Source of the DNA: an uncultured Clostridia bacterium
Lineage (GTDB): Bacteria > Bacillota > Clostridia > Oscillospirales > Ruminococcaceae
Assembly (NCBI GenBank): GCA_947632025.1
Contig: CANRNN010000001.1
Span: 353,897-417,896, forward strand
Direction of reading: 5' to 3'
Length of the DNA: 64,000 nt
Notes under the pieces: model-generated
What the model saw: only the letters and a program-made list of their open reading frames with translations
Told to the model about the DNA's origin: nothing
The model's database searches: none
Part shown: positions 24,392-32,291 of the stretch, piece after piece
Layout of the letters: each line of letters opens with the position of its first letter
Numbering within the stretch: position 1 is the first letter of the stretch
Program-made: the position numbers and the translations under genes

Positions 24392-26784
24392 ACCTTAACA
24401 GCTCCCCTGCTCTTCTCTTTCCGTATAACCATATAAACCAGAAAGCTTACAGCCAGTACCGCAAATATCACGCCTATCACATTCCCGTGTCCCGTAAACA
24501 AACACCCTAGCTGATATATGATAAGCGATACACAGTACGCAAATCCACACTGATACCCTATCGCAAACCATGTCCATTTTGCCGAGTTCATCTCGCGCCT
24601 GATTGCGCCTATCGCCGCAAAACACGGCGCACATAACAGGTTGAATACAAGGAACGAATACCCCGCAAGCGCACTCATAGCCTCAAAGTCAAGTACACCG
24701 AATACGCCGACGACTTCTTCCTTCGCAACTAAGCCCATTACCGTAGCCACAGCCGCAGTCGGCGTGCCGAATCCAAGCGGCAGGAATATCGGACAGATAA
24801 ACGCGCCTATCTTTCCAAGAACGGAATCCGCAAGCTCCATCTCCGCACTGTATCCGAATGCTCCGTCTACCCAGCCGAGCGAGCTTCCAAGCCAGATAAG
24901 AACCGACGACAGCAGAATTATAGTACCCGCTTTCTTTATGAAGCTCCAGCCGCGCTCCCACATAGAACGCATTACATTACCAAATGTCGGCAGATGGTAC
25001 GCAGGCAGCTCCATAACGAACGGCGCAGGGTCGCCCGCGAACATTTTCGTCTTTTTGAGCATTATTCCCGAAACCACTATCGCCGCTATTCCGATAAAGT
25101 ACGCCGACGGCGCGACCCACCACGCGTTTCCGAACAACGCCGCTGCTATCATTCCGATTATGGGAAGTTTTGCGCCGCACGGAATAAAGGTTGTCGTCAT
25201 TATCGTCATTCGGCGGTCACGCTGGTTTTCGATGGTTCGGGAAGCCATTATTCCCGGAACGCCACACCCCGAACCGATAAGCATAGGTATGAACGATTTT
25301 CCAGAAAGACCGAATCTTCTGAATATCCTGTCCATAACAAACGCCACTCTCGCCATATAGCCGCACGCTTCCAGAAACGCAAGGAATATGAACAGTACCA
25401 GCATCTGCGGCACAAATCCCAATACAGCGCCCACGCCGCCGATAATTCCGTCCAGAATAAGGCTCTTCAGCCAGTCGGCGCAGTTTATTTTATCAAGCCC
25501 CGACTCTACAAGCACAGGTATACCAGGTACCCATACGCCATAATCGGCAGGATCTATCGCATCATTCATCTCGTCGACTTTGCTGTCGACCATTTCCGAA
25601 ATATCGAATCCCTTGTCGGCAAGCTCGTCGCCGTATGAACCGTAAACCTCGTCGAAATCCGCGAACGAACCGCCCTCAACGGCTTCGAGAACGTCCTCCG
25701 CGCCCACTACATTCCCCGCGTCGACCGCGGACTGAACAGTATTTTTAAGCTCCTCGGTGAAGATGTTCTCCTCGGCGAAATTGTCACAGGCGGCTTCATA
25801 GTCCGCGCTTCCTATACCGAACAGATGCCAGCCGTCCCCGAAAACTCCGTCATTCGCCCAATCCGTCAGCAGCGTTCCTACTGTCGTTATTGAGATATAA
25901 TACACGATTATCATAATAACCGCGAAAATAGGCAGCGCCAGAAAACGGTTGGTGACTATTTTGTCTATCTTATCGGAAACGGTTTCGCCCTTTGCCTTTT
26001 TCTTATAACATTCCTTTATGACCTCGGCTATGTAGACGTAACGCTCGTTGGTGATTATGCTTTCCGCGTCGTCGTCAAGTTCCTTTTCGCACTCTGCTAT
26101 ATCCTTTTCGATATGGGAGAGTGTGCTTTCGGGGATCTTAAGCATTTCAAGAATTTTCTCGTCCCGCTCGAATATCTTGATAGCGAACCACCTTTGCTGT
26201 TCTTCGGGCTTATCGTGAAGGAACGCTTCCTCGATATGAGCGAGAGCGTGTTCGACCGAGCCGCCGAACGAATGCTGAACGCGCACGGGTTCTTCTGACT
26301 TTGCAGCTTCGATAGCGAGGGTAACTGCCTCGTCTATTCCCGTATTTTTCAGTGCGGAGATCTCCACTACCTTACAGCCCAGACGTTTGGAAAGCTGCTC
26401 GAAATTTATCTTGTCGCCGTTTTTCTTGACCACGTCCATCATATTTACGGCGACGACGGTCGGGATACCCAGCTCTACCAGTTGAGTTGTGAGATATAGG
26501 TTACGTTCCAGATTGGTACCGTCGATGATATTGAGGATAGCGTCGGGGCGTTCGTTCACGAGATAATTTCTTGCCACGACCTCCTCAAGTGTGTACGGCG
26601 AGAGCGAGTATATTCCCGGAAGGTCGGTTATTACCACGTCCTTATGACCGCGAAGCTTGCCCTCTTTTTTCTCGACGGTTACGCCGGGCCAGTTCCCGAC
26701 GAATTGGTTAGAACCTGTCAGCGCGTTGAACAGCGTAGTTTTTCCGCAGTTCGGGTTTCCCGCAAGCGCTATCCTGATTTCCAT
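24388..26784 (-). CDS. feoB: Ferrous iron transport protein B
   Basis: A 798-residue Fe2+ transporter in the cytoplasmic membrane. The N-terminal G domain has G1 GNPNCGKTT (residues 9-17), the switch NWPGVTVEKKEG, G3 TDLPGIYS, G4 NMMD and G5 SALKNTG, followed by a helical GDI region. The C-terminal half carries the paired gate motifs, seen in GSGCGVPGIMASRT and LCAPCFAAIGAI, and about ten membrane helices. An acidic insertion of roughly 110 residues (about 300-420) lies between the first and second helices, larger than in standard FeoB. It lies third in the operon after two feoA genes. Very confident. Confidence 0.97.
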   Translation of the reverse strand: MEIRIALAGNPNCGKTTLFNALTGSNQFVGNWPGVTVEKKEGKLRGHKDVVITDLPGIYSLSPYTLEEVVARNYLVNERPDAILNIIDGTNLERNLYLTTQLVELGIPTVVAVNMMDVVKKNGDKINFEQLSKRLGCKVVEISALKNTGIDEAVTLAIEAAKSEEPVRVQHSFGGSVEHALAHIEEAFLHDKPEEQQRWFAIKIFERDEKILEMLKIPESTLSHIEKDIAECEKELDDDAESIITNERYVYIAEVIKECYKKKAKGETVSDKIDKIVTNRFLALPIFAVIMIIVYYISITTVGTLLTDWANDGVFGDGWHLFGIGSADYEAACDNFAEENIFTEELKNTVQSAVDAGNVVGAEDVLEAVEGGSFADFDEVYGSYGDELADKGFDISEMVDSKVDEMNDAIDPADYGVWVPGIPVLVESGLDKINCADWLKSLILDGIIGGVGAVLGFVPQMLVLFIFLAFLEACGYMARVAFVMDRIFRRFGLSGKSFIPMLIGSGCGVPGIMASRTIENQRDRRMTIMTTTFIPCGAKLPIIGMIAAALFGNAWWVAPSAYFIGIAAIVVSGIMLKKTKMFAGDPAPFVMELPAYHLPTFGNVMRSMWERGWSFIKKAGTIILLSSVLIWLGSSLGWVDGAFGYSAEMELADSVLGKIGAFICPIFLPLGFGTPTAAVATVMGLVAKEEVVGVFGVLDFEAMSALAGYSFLVFNLLCAPCFAAIGAIRREMNSAKWTWFAIGYQCGFAYCVSLIIYQLGCLFTGHGNVIGVIFAVLAVSFLVYMVIRKEKSRGAVKV

Positions 26785-26844
26785 TTATTTGCCTCCTGTT
26801 TCCTTATTTTATTTTTATTTTTTTGAGTTAAACACAACTAACCA

Positions 26845-27007
26845 GTTAGAAGTAAGAGGTTAGAGGTAAGAAGTTAGAATTCAAAGTACGTCGGCTTTCG
26901 CCGACGATTGAATTGCTGCGGCAGCGTGCCGCTGCCGGCAGTACGCTTCAAGCGTAGAATAAAATTTAATTTGTAATCTAACTTCTTACTTCTCACCTCT
27001 AACCTCT
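26845..27007. repeat. Inverted pair of purine-rich family C repeats around a short hairpin block
   Basis: A tract of TTAGAAGTAAGAGG/TTAGAGGTAAGAAG units (26847-26878) is mirrored by its complement CTTCTTACTTCTCACCTC (26978-27003). Between them lie two perfect or near-perfect hairpins, CGTCGGC/GCCGACG (26886-26904) and GCGGCAGC/GCTGCCG, plus a fragment TACGCTTC...GCGTAG related to family B. The block separates feoB from feoA (221 bp) and the right end lies at the feoA stop. Confidence 0.75.
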
Positions 27008-27227
27008 ACTCAACCTCGACCATTTCAGCGTCCTGCTTTCTTAACGAAAGCTCGTATCCGCGGACGGTGACTTCTATCGGGTCGCCGAGCGGTGCGACTT
27101 TGCGGATATACACCTCTATGCCCTTAGTAATGCCCATATCCATTATACGGCGCTTTATCGCGCCCTCGCCGTTGAGCTTCTTGACCGTCACGGTCTGCCC
27201 TACCTTCGCGTCTTTTAATGTTGACAT
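27006..27227 (-). CDS. feoA: Ferrous iron transport protein A (first copy before feoB)
   Basis: A 73-residue SH3-like FeoA protein. Typical features are LKDAKVGQTVTVKKL, the turn IKRRIMDMGITKG and the end VRGYELSLRKQDAEMVEV. FeoA binds the cytoplasmic part of FeoB and tunes iron uptake. AGGAGG precedes the ATG. A second, divergent feoA lies upstream in the same operon. Confidence 0.93.
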   Translation of the reverse strand: MSTLKDAKVGQTVTVKKLNGEGAIKRRIMDMGITKGIEVYIRKVAPLGDPIEVTVRGYELSLRKQDAEMVEVE

Positions 27228-27289
27228 AAAAACCTCCTCTTAGATGTTAGAAATTAAGAAGTTAGAAGTTAGATTTATAAGTACGCCCG

Positions 27290-27494
27290 CTAATAATTAT
27301 CACATTTGATAATTGTCCACAATTTTCTCGCGCAATAGCATTATAAGTCTTTGTCACGGCGTGATGCGAACGCCCGCAGCGGCGAGCTGCCGCCAAAAAA
27401 TATCACGCTTGATAATCGTCCAAAATATTCTCGCGCAATATTACTATAAGCCTTCGTCCACGCGCGAAGCGAACGCCCGCAGCGGCGAGCTGCC
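27290..27494. repeat. Family B repeats, two direct half-units (B4)
   Basis: Two head-to-tail half-units between the two feoA genes, each with a (T)TGTCCACA- or CGTCCAAAA-like start, TTCTCGCGCAAT, an ATTATAAG or CTATAAG segment, CACGGCG or CACGCGCG, GCGAACGCCCGCAG and the end GCGGCGAGCTGCC. The second unit ends exactly at the stop codon of the upstream feoA. A family C fragment (27238-27275) precedes it. Confidence 0.85.
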
Positions 27495-27707
27495 TTAGAC
27501 CATTATTTTAGTTGCCATTTCTCTCGAAACCGCCACGCGTGAGTCCTTAACATTAAGAATAACGTTTCCGCCCAGCTCGTTCACTACCGTAACCGAGCCG
27601 CCCACCACAAAGCCCAGATTCTCCAGAAAACGCCTTGTGTCGGGATTCCCTCCGACCTTTTTTATCATCATTTCCTCACCCACGTTTGCAAGTGTCACAG
27701 GCATCAT
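27495..27707 (-). CDS. feoA: Ferrous iron transport protein A (promoter-proximal copy)
   Basis: A 70-residue FeoA-type SH3 domain: ANVGEEMMIKKVGGN, RRFLENLGFVVGG, then NVILNVKDSRVAVSREMATKI. It differs clearly from the second copy at 27006-27227, as in many Clostridia with tandem feoA genes. AGAGG lies 9 nt before the first of two adjacent ATGs. It is the first gene behind the iron-type promoter and operators at 27744-27833. Confidence 0.92.
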   Translation of the reverse strand: MMPVTLANVGEEMMIKKVGGNPDTRRFLENLGFVVGGSVTVVNELGGNVILNVKDSRVAVSREMATKIMV

Positions 27708-27743
27708 TCTTCATTACCTCTCTTTCGGAGCTTCTTCGTTGTA

Positions 27744-27795
27744 GTTAGAATAGCCTAACCGTTCGCCCTAAAGAATATTGTTAGTTATGCCTAAC
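27744..27795 (-). promoter_or_regulatory. Two DtxR/IdeR-like operator sites before feoA
   Basis: Two copies of the palindrome GTTAG-N6-CTAAC, at 27744-27759 (GTTAGAATAGCCTAAC) and 27780-27795 (GTTAGTTATGCCTAAC), 36 bp apart centre to centre. The arms match the TTAGG/CCTAA-type half-sites bound by DtxR/IdeR iron repressors. The upstream site lies right at the expected transcription start, so bound repressor would block the Feo operon when iron is sufficient. The regulator gene is not in the window. Confidence 0.75.
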
Positions 27796-27804
27796 AACAC
27801 TATT

Positions 27805-27833
27805 ATTTTACTCCATTTCACAGTATTTGTCAA
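27805..27833 (-). promoter_or_regulatory. Promoter of the Feo iron operon
   Basis: On the minus strand TTGACA (27833-27828), 17-bp spacer, TAAAAT (27810-27805). Start expected near 27798, directly beside the first GTTAG-N6-CTAAC operator. Confidence 0.85.
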
Positions 27834-27959
27834 GGGCTTTTTAACGGCTTTTTATATTTTCAGCGTTTTTCACAAAAACGGCAAGCAGAATCCGTGAATT
27901 TTGTACAATCAAATAATTTTTTGCTTCTTGATTTTTTCAACACAATGACTTATAATTAT

Positions 27960-28392
27960 ATAAGCAGCGTACCGCTGCCGGAAGTACGCTTCGCGCGTGG
28001 ACGAAAACTTATAGTAATATTGCGCGAGAAAAATGTGGATAATTTTCACAGAATAAAAAATGCGGCGAAACAAACGTTTGTCGATCTCTTATTTTTTAAT
28101 TTGAAACTCGTCCACAATATTTTCGCGCAATAGCATTATAAGTCTTTGTCACGGCGCGAAGCGTACTGTCAGCGGCGATTTACCGCCGTAAATTATCACG
28201 CTTGACAATCGTCCACAATATTTTCGCGCAATAGCATTATAAGTCTTTGTCTTTGCGCGAAGCGAACGCCCGCGGCGGCAGCCACAAATAATTATCACAT
28301 TTGATAATCGTCCACAATATTCTCGCGCAATATTACTATAAGTTTTCATCACGGCGCGAAGCGAACGCCCGCGGCGGCAGCCGCCCGCAGGA
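27960..28392. repeat. Composite family B block (B5) before the MATE gene
   Basis: One reversed half-unit (27965-28050) carrying a DnaA-box 9-mer TGTGGATAA (28034-28042), a central segment with GGCGAAACAAACGTTTGTCG (imperfect hairpin), then three direct half-units starting with TCGTCCACA near 28109, 28209 and 28308. The first reversed and first direct unit form a complete palindromic element of about 210 bp. The last unit ends GCGGCGGCAGCCGCC immediately before the ribosome site of the MATE gene. No protein-coding potential is supported. Confidence 0.88.
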
Positions 28393-28408
28393 GGAAAGGG
28401 AATTTTAT

Positions 28409-29791
28409 ATGAGAAAAAGTTATTCTATGGATATGTGTTCCGGACCAATATTAAGTAAAATGCTGAGGTTCTCACTGCCGCTTATGGCGTCGGGTGTGCT
28501 TCAGCTGCTGTTCAATGCCGCCGATGTCATTGTACTGGGACGGTTCGCAGGTGATAACTCAATGGGCGCGGTCGGCTCGACAAGCTCGCTTATCAACCTG
28601 TTCACAAACCTGTTTATAGGACTGTCGGTCGGAGTGAACGTCATAGCCGCACGCGCTCACGGAGCCGACTCCCAAAAGGATATGCAGGAAGTAGTACATA
28701 CCGCAATGCCCGTATCGGTCATTTCGGGACTTTTACTGATGGTGGTCGGAATAGCCCTCGCGCCGCAAATGCTGGTACTTATGAAAGCAACCGAAAACCA
28801 ACTGCCGCTTGCAGTGCAGTATCTGCGAATCTATTTTATCGGAATGCCCGCAACTATGATATACAACTTCGGCGCGGCTATTTTGCGTTCCGTGGGAGAT
28901 ACGAAGCGACCGCTGTATTTTCTCACTGCTGCGGGAGTTATCAATTTTTTACTTAATCTGCTGTTCGTTATCGTGTTCAAAATGGACGTTTCGGGGGTTG
29001 CCCTCGCAACGATAATCTCTCAGACCGTTTCAGCAGCACTTACGGTCATCTGCCTTATCAAGGAAAGCGGCTCTATCCACCTCGACCTCAGAAAGCTGAA
29101 AATACACGGTCGTGTTCTCGGCTCTATCGTAAGGGTCGGGCTTCCCGCAGGATTTCAGGGAGTTATCTTCTCGCTTTCAAATGTCGTTATACAGTCGTCG
29201 GTAAACTCTTTCGGCGATACCGTAGTTTCCGGAAACTCCGCCGCCGCGTCCATTGAGGGCTTTATTTATATGGCAATGAACACGTTCTATCAAGCGGCTA
29301 TTTCGTTTACGGGACAGAATGTCGGGGCTAAAAAATACGAACGCATACCCCGTATTCTCGCAAGCGCTCTTATTTCTGTAGCGGCAACGGGACTTATCCT
29401 CGGACTTACGGGATTTGTTTTCGGACGGCAGCTTTTGGGAATTTATTCTAAAACGGACATAGTTATAGACGCGGGAATGAAGCGAATGTCTATAATAATG
29501 ATGACATACTTTTTATGCGGAATGATGGACGTTATGGTTGGAATGCTGCGCGGTCTGGGATATTCGATAATGCCGATGATTGTAAGCCTTGTGGGAGCGT
29601 GCGGACTGCGTATACTGTGGATTCAGACGGCGTTTCAGATTGAGAAATTCCACACCACAACAACTATCTATGTAAGCTATCCTATTTCGTGGGGAATAAC
29701 GTTTCTGACGCATCTAATCTGCTACATAATCGTGTGGAGGAAAATCAAAAACAAGAATCCTGAATTTTTCCAAAAGAAAGAGAAGATTTGA
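28409..29791 (+). CDS. MATE family multidrug/metabolite efflux transporter
   Basis: A 460-residue membrane protein with twelve predicted helices in two bundles. Typical MATE features are the N-terminal amphipathic MCSGPILSKMLRFSLPLM, NAADVIVLGRFAG in helix 1-2 and the second-half AISFTGQNVGAKK. It would export cationic compounds using a Na+ or H+ gradient. The ATG at 28409 follows AGGAGGAAAGGG; the upstream in-frame extension is merely translated repeat. Transported compound unknown. Its message ends at the terminator 29846-29885. Confidence 0.9.
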   Translation: MRKSYSMDMCSGPILSKMLRFSLPLMASGVLQLLFNAADVIVLGRFAGDNSMGAVGSTSSLINLFTNLFIGLSVGVNVIAARAHGADSQKDMQEVVHTAMPVSVISGLLLMVVGIALAPQMLVLMKATENQLPLAVQYLRIYFIGMPATMIYNFGAAILRSVGDTKRPLYFLTAAGVINFLLNLLFVIVFKMDVSGVALATIISQTVSAALTVICLIKESGSIHLDLRKLKIHGRVLGSIVRVGLPAGFQGVIFSLSNVVIQSSVNSFGDTVVSGNSAAASIEGFIYMAMNTFYQAAISFTGQNVGAKKYERIPRILASALISVAATGLILGLTGFVFGRQLLGIYSKTDIVIDAGMKRMSIIMMTYFLCGMMDVMVGMLRGLGYSIMPMIVSLVGACGLRILWIQTAFQIEKFHTTTTIYVSYPISWGITFLTHLICYIIVWRKIKNKNPEFFQKKEKI

Positions 29792-29845
29792 TAAAGAAAG
29801 GTTTTCGTATAAAGCAAAAAATAAATTCTATCAAAGAATACGCAA

Positions 29846-29885
29846 AAAGCCCGAAACGACTGATAAAACGGTCATTTCGGGCTTT
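29846..29885. terminator. Bidirectional terminator between MATE and ECF S-component genes
   Basis: AAAGCCCGAAA (29846-29856) pairs perfectly with TTTCGGGCTTT (29875-29885), with a GAC/GTC inner extension. A-rich and T-rich flanks allow function in both directions between the convergent genes. Confidence 0.85.
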
Positions 29886-29910
29886 GTAATTCTCCGTGTT
29901 TATTGTGTTT

Positions 29911-30468
29911 TCAAACTGTATACGTTGCAAAAATCTTCTTAAGTGCGCCTGTTTTCGCGATGATCTGCGATATCACAATGCCAAGCACCGCGCCGAATGC
30001 TCCCTGAACGACATTTGCGGGAATATTTACGAGAGTTGCCGCAAAGCCGAGCCCCAAAAACGCCGATTCGTAAAGATAATATCCCACGACCATTATTGCT
30101 TCCGCTGCCAGAGCGCCAAGCACAAAACCCGGCAAGCGAAGTTTTTCGCTGCGCTTCATCATCGCATGCGCGATAAGTGACGACGCCACTGCCATAAGAC
30201 CCTTGATAATAAACGTCCCCGGCGCATATATGGGATACCCTATCAAATCGGCAATTGCCGAGCCTATGCCGCCCGCTGCAAATCCCCACACGGGTCCCAA
30301 TACCCACGACGCTATCAATATAAAGCAATCGCCAAAGTTCAGATATCCGCCCAAGGGACTGTTTACTCTTATCACCGTCGTAGCCAGAAATACAAGCGCT
30401 GCAAACATTGCCGCAAACACCATTCTGAGCACTTTTTCTTTTGAACCGCTGCTCTTCTTGTTGTCCAT
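29911..30468 (-). CDS. ECF transporter S-component (probably vitamin B6-related)
   Basis: A 185-residue membrane protein of the ECF S-component type with about six helices. The N-terminal cytoplasmic piece is followed by AAMFAALVFLATTV (the AxxxA-type helix that contacts EcfT), then GGYLNFGDCFILIASWVLGP, and GGIGSAIADLIGYPIY. These phrases resemble PdxU2/HmpT-like S-components. It lies behind a MocR-type regulator on the same strand, and such regulators commonly control pyridoxine genes, so pyridoxine or a related pyrimidine is the likely substrate. The energising EcfA/EcfT subunits must come from elsewhere. GGAGG precedes the ATG. Confidence 0.82.
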   Translation of the reverse strand: MDNKKSSGSKEKVLRMVFAAMFAALVFLATTVIRVNSPLGGYLNFGDCFILIASWVLGPVWGFAAGGIGSAIADLIGYPIYAPGTFIIKGLMAVASSLIAHAMMKRSEKLRLPGFVLGALAAEAIMVVGYYLYESAFLGLGFAATLVNIPANVVQGAFGAVLGIVISQIIAKTGALKKIFATYTV

Positions 30469-30504
30469 AGTTGTCCTCCTGTTTCTCTGTTTATTTTATG
30501 GAAT

Positions 30505-30544
30505 TTGTAAGCATTCTTCCCTTTTCAGGTATTTTCGCTTACAA
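30505..30544 (-). promoter_or_regulatory. Hairpin at the 5' end of the ECF S-component message
   Basis: TTGTAAGC and GCTTACAA form a perfect 8-bp inverted repeat around a 24-nt loop, beginning within a few nucleotides of the predicted transcription start (about 30542) and followed by an A-rich tail up to the AGGAGG site. It could be a small ligand-binding RNA or a second regulator site. I could not match it to a known riboswitch by eye. Confidence 0.4.
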
Positions 30545-30548
30545 TAAC

Positions 30549-30585
30549 ATTATATCACATTCTGGACTTTTCACAATAGCCAGAA
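30549..30585 (-). promoter_or_regulatory. Promoter of the ECF S-component with inverted-repeat operator
   Basis: On the minus strand TTGTGA (30576-30571), 16-bp spacer, TATAAT (30554-30549). A perfect 6-bp inverted repeat TTCTGG-N14-CCAGAA (30560-30585) brackets the -35 box. This is the expected place and size for a dimeric MocR/GntR regulator such as the gene just upstream. Confidence 0.65.
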
Positions 30586-30590
30586 CAATA

Positions 30591-31940
30591 TTATTTGATG
30601 ATACCAGATTCCCTCATAAGCTGTGTGTCGGCGTTAGCGTAGTTTACAAGATAAAGCCCGACAGGACAGGCTTTTTTATCGTGGAAAAAGCTTTTAAGCT
30701 CCGTCACCTCAATGCCGAATTTTCGGCATTTTAACGCGATACGCGACGACTGCCTGCCTCCGTATTTCACCTTTATAGTGAAGTGCAGACCTGCGTTTTC
30801 CTCGAATATCTCCACGCCCTCAAACGACAGTATAAGCGACATAACGCCCTCGCGTATCTGCTTATAAAGCCGCTTGGAGCGCAGCAGGTGACGCTCGAAC
30901 GTCCCGTCCGAAATGAACCGCGCCAGAATGTACTGCTCAAACGCGGGCACGGGACTTGAATAAAAGCCGAGCTTGCTCTCCCACTGCCGATAAAGCGCTT
31001 CGGAAAGGCACATATAGCTTATCCGCACCGACGGCGCTATCGTCTGCGAAAACGTGTTTACATACACCACCCGACCCGAATGATCCATCTCGAACATCGT
31101 CGGCAGGGGCTTTCCACTGAAACGAAGTTCACTGTCGTAGTCGTCCTCGATTATAAACAGTTTACCGCTTTCGGCTGCTTTAAGCAGCTCCGAACGGCGT
31201 GAAATTGGCATAACGATTCCCGTCGGAAAGTGGTGCGCGGGTGAAATATGGACAGCGTCAACGTTATGCTTTACTATTTCGGCGGGGATTATCCCCTGCT
31301 CGTCAAGCGGGATACGCTCGAACCTTGCGCCGATAAGACCGTATATTTTCGCAAGCTTATCGAAGCACGGGTCTTCTATGCCGTAGTTCAGTCCGCTTCC
31401 GAGAAGCTGAAATATCATATTGTACAGGTGTTCTGTTCCCGCGCCGATTATGATGTGCTTAGGTGGACATTCAAGACCGCGTGTACGGCGCAGAAGCTCG
31501 GAAATGGCGGTGCGAAGCTCCAAAGCGCCGCCCGGATCGGTGGGCTTGAGAAGCTCGGAATTTTTCTCCAGAATGACCGTTCTCATAAGCTTTGCCCAGA
31601 CGGACAGCGGAAATATCTCGGCACTTGCGGGTATTGATGAAACGGTATTTTTCGGTTCGGATTCTGTTGACACGGAAGCCGGAACGTGAGTGTGTTTGTT
31701 TTCGGGAAACTTAAAAGCGTCGCCGCTGTACTGTACGAAATAGCCGCTGCGTTCGGCGGCGCGGACATATCCCTCGGCTATAAGCTGACCGTAGGCGTTT
31801 TCGACGGTGGTGACGCTTACGCCGTACTCCTCGCAGAGGGCGCGTTTTGAGGGCAGGCGCTCGCCCTGCCGCAATTTTCCGGACAGTATTTCGCGCCGCA
31901 TATCCTCATATATTTTCAAATACGTTGGTTTCCTATTCAT
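30591..31940 (-). CDS. MocR-type GntR/aminotransferase-fold regulator lacking the PLP lysine
   Basis: A 449-residue protein with an N-terminal GntR winged helix (GKLRQGERLPSKRALCEEYG, VSVTTVENAYGQL) joined to a class I aminotransferase fold. The fold keeps DPGGALELRTAISELLRR, IGAGTEHLYNMIFQLL, SPAHHFPTGIVMP and EDDYDSELRF. The usual Schiff-base lysine in FSKTLAP is glutamine here (NTFSQTIAP, Q299; codon CAG read at 31046-31044). MocR proteins such as PdxR use PLP as effector to control vitamin B6 synthesis or uptake. With Gln the protein might sense PLP non-covalently or another ligand. Likely target is the adjacent ECF S-component promoter. The GGGGGG ribosome site abuts repeat B6. Confidence 0.88.
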   Translation of the reverse strand: MNRKPTYLKIYEDMRREILSGKLRQGERLPSKRALCEEYGVSVTTVENAYGQLIAEGYVRAAERSGYFVQYSGDAFKFPENKHTHVPASVSTESEPKNTVSSIPASAEIFPLSVWAKLMRTVILEKNSELLKPTDPGGALELRTAISELLRRTRGLECPPKHIIIGAGTEHLYNMIFQLLGSGLNYGIEDPCFDKLAKIYGLIGARFERIPLDEQGIIPAEIVKHNVDAVHISPAHHFPTGIVMPISRRSELLKAAESGKLFIIEDDYDSELRFSGKPLPTMFEMDHSGRVVYVNTFSQTIAPSVRISYMCLSEALYRQWESKLGFYSSPVPAFEQYILARFISDGTFERHLLRSKRLYKQIREGVMSLILSFEGVEIFEENAGLHFTIKVKYGGRQSSRIALKCRKFGIEVTELKSFFHDKKACPVGLYLVNYANADTQLMRESGIIK

Positions 31941-31952
31941 AATCCCCCCTGC

Positions 31953-32278
31953 GGGCGGCTGCCGCTGCGGGCGTTCGCTTCGCGCGAAGATAAAAACTTA
32001 CATTGCTATTGCGCGAGAGTATTGTGGACGATTGTCAGACGTGATAATTATTAGCGGCGGCGAATCGCCGCTGATAGTTCGCTTCAAATCGTGACGAAAA
32101 CATATAGGATAATTGCACGAGATTGTTGTGGACGAGTTTCAAATTAAAAATATAAGATCGACAAATGTTTGTTTCGCCGCCTTTTTTATTCTGTGAAAAT
32201 TATCCACATTTTTCTCGCGCAATATTACTATAAGCTTTCGTCCACGCGCGAAGCGAACGCCTGCGGCGGCAGCCGCTC
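31953..32278. repeat. Complete family B palindromic element (B6)
   Basis: Two reversed half-units (the second with TGTGGACGA) then a central segment with GATCGACAAATG/TTTGTTTCGCCG, then one direct half-unit beginning with a perfect DnaA-box TTATCCACA (32200-32208) and ending CGGCGGCAGCCGC. Outer ends are inverted repeats of each other. It fills the gap between the MocR gene start and the mfd stop; a family C fragment joins it to mfd. Confidence 0.88.
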
Positions 32279-32291
32279 TAACTTCTTACCT

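Noticed and set aside
27960..28392. CRISPR array from regularly spaced family B units
   Set aside because: Units are about 100 bp with no unique spacers of constant length, occur in both orientations and lack cas genes.
19298..32278. Replication origin based on DnaA boxes
   Set aside because: The boxes belong to dispersed repeats, and dnaA, dnaN, gyrB or other origin genes are absent.
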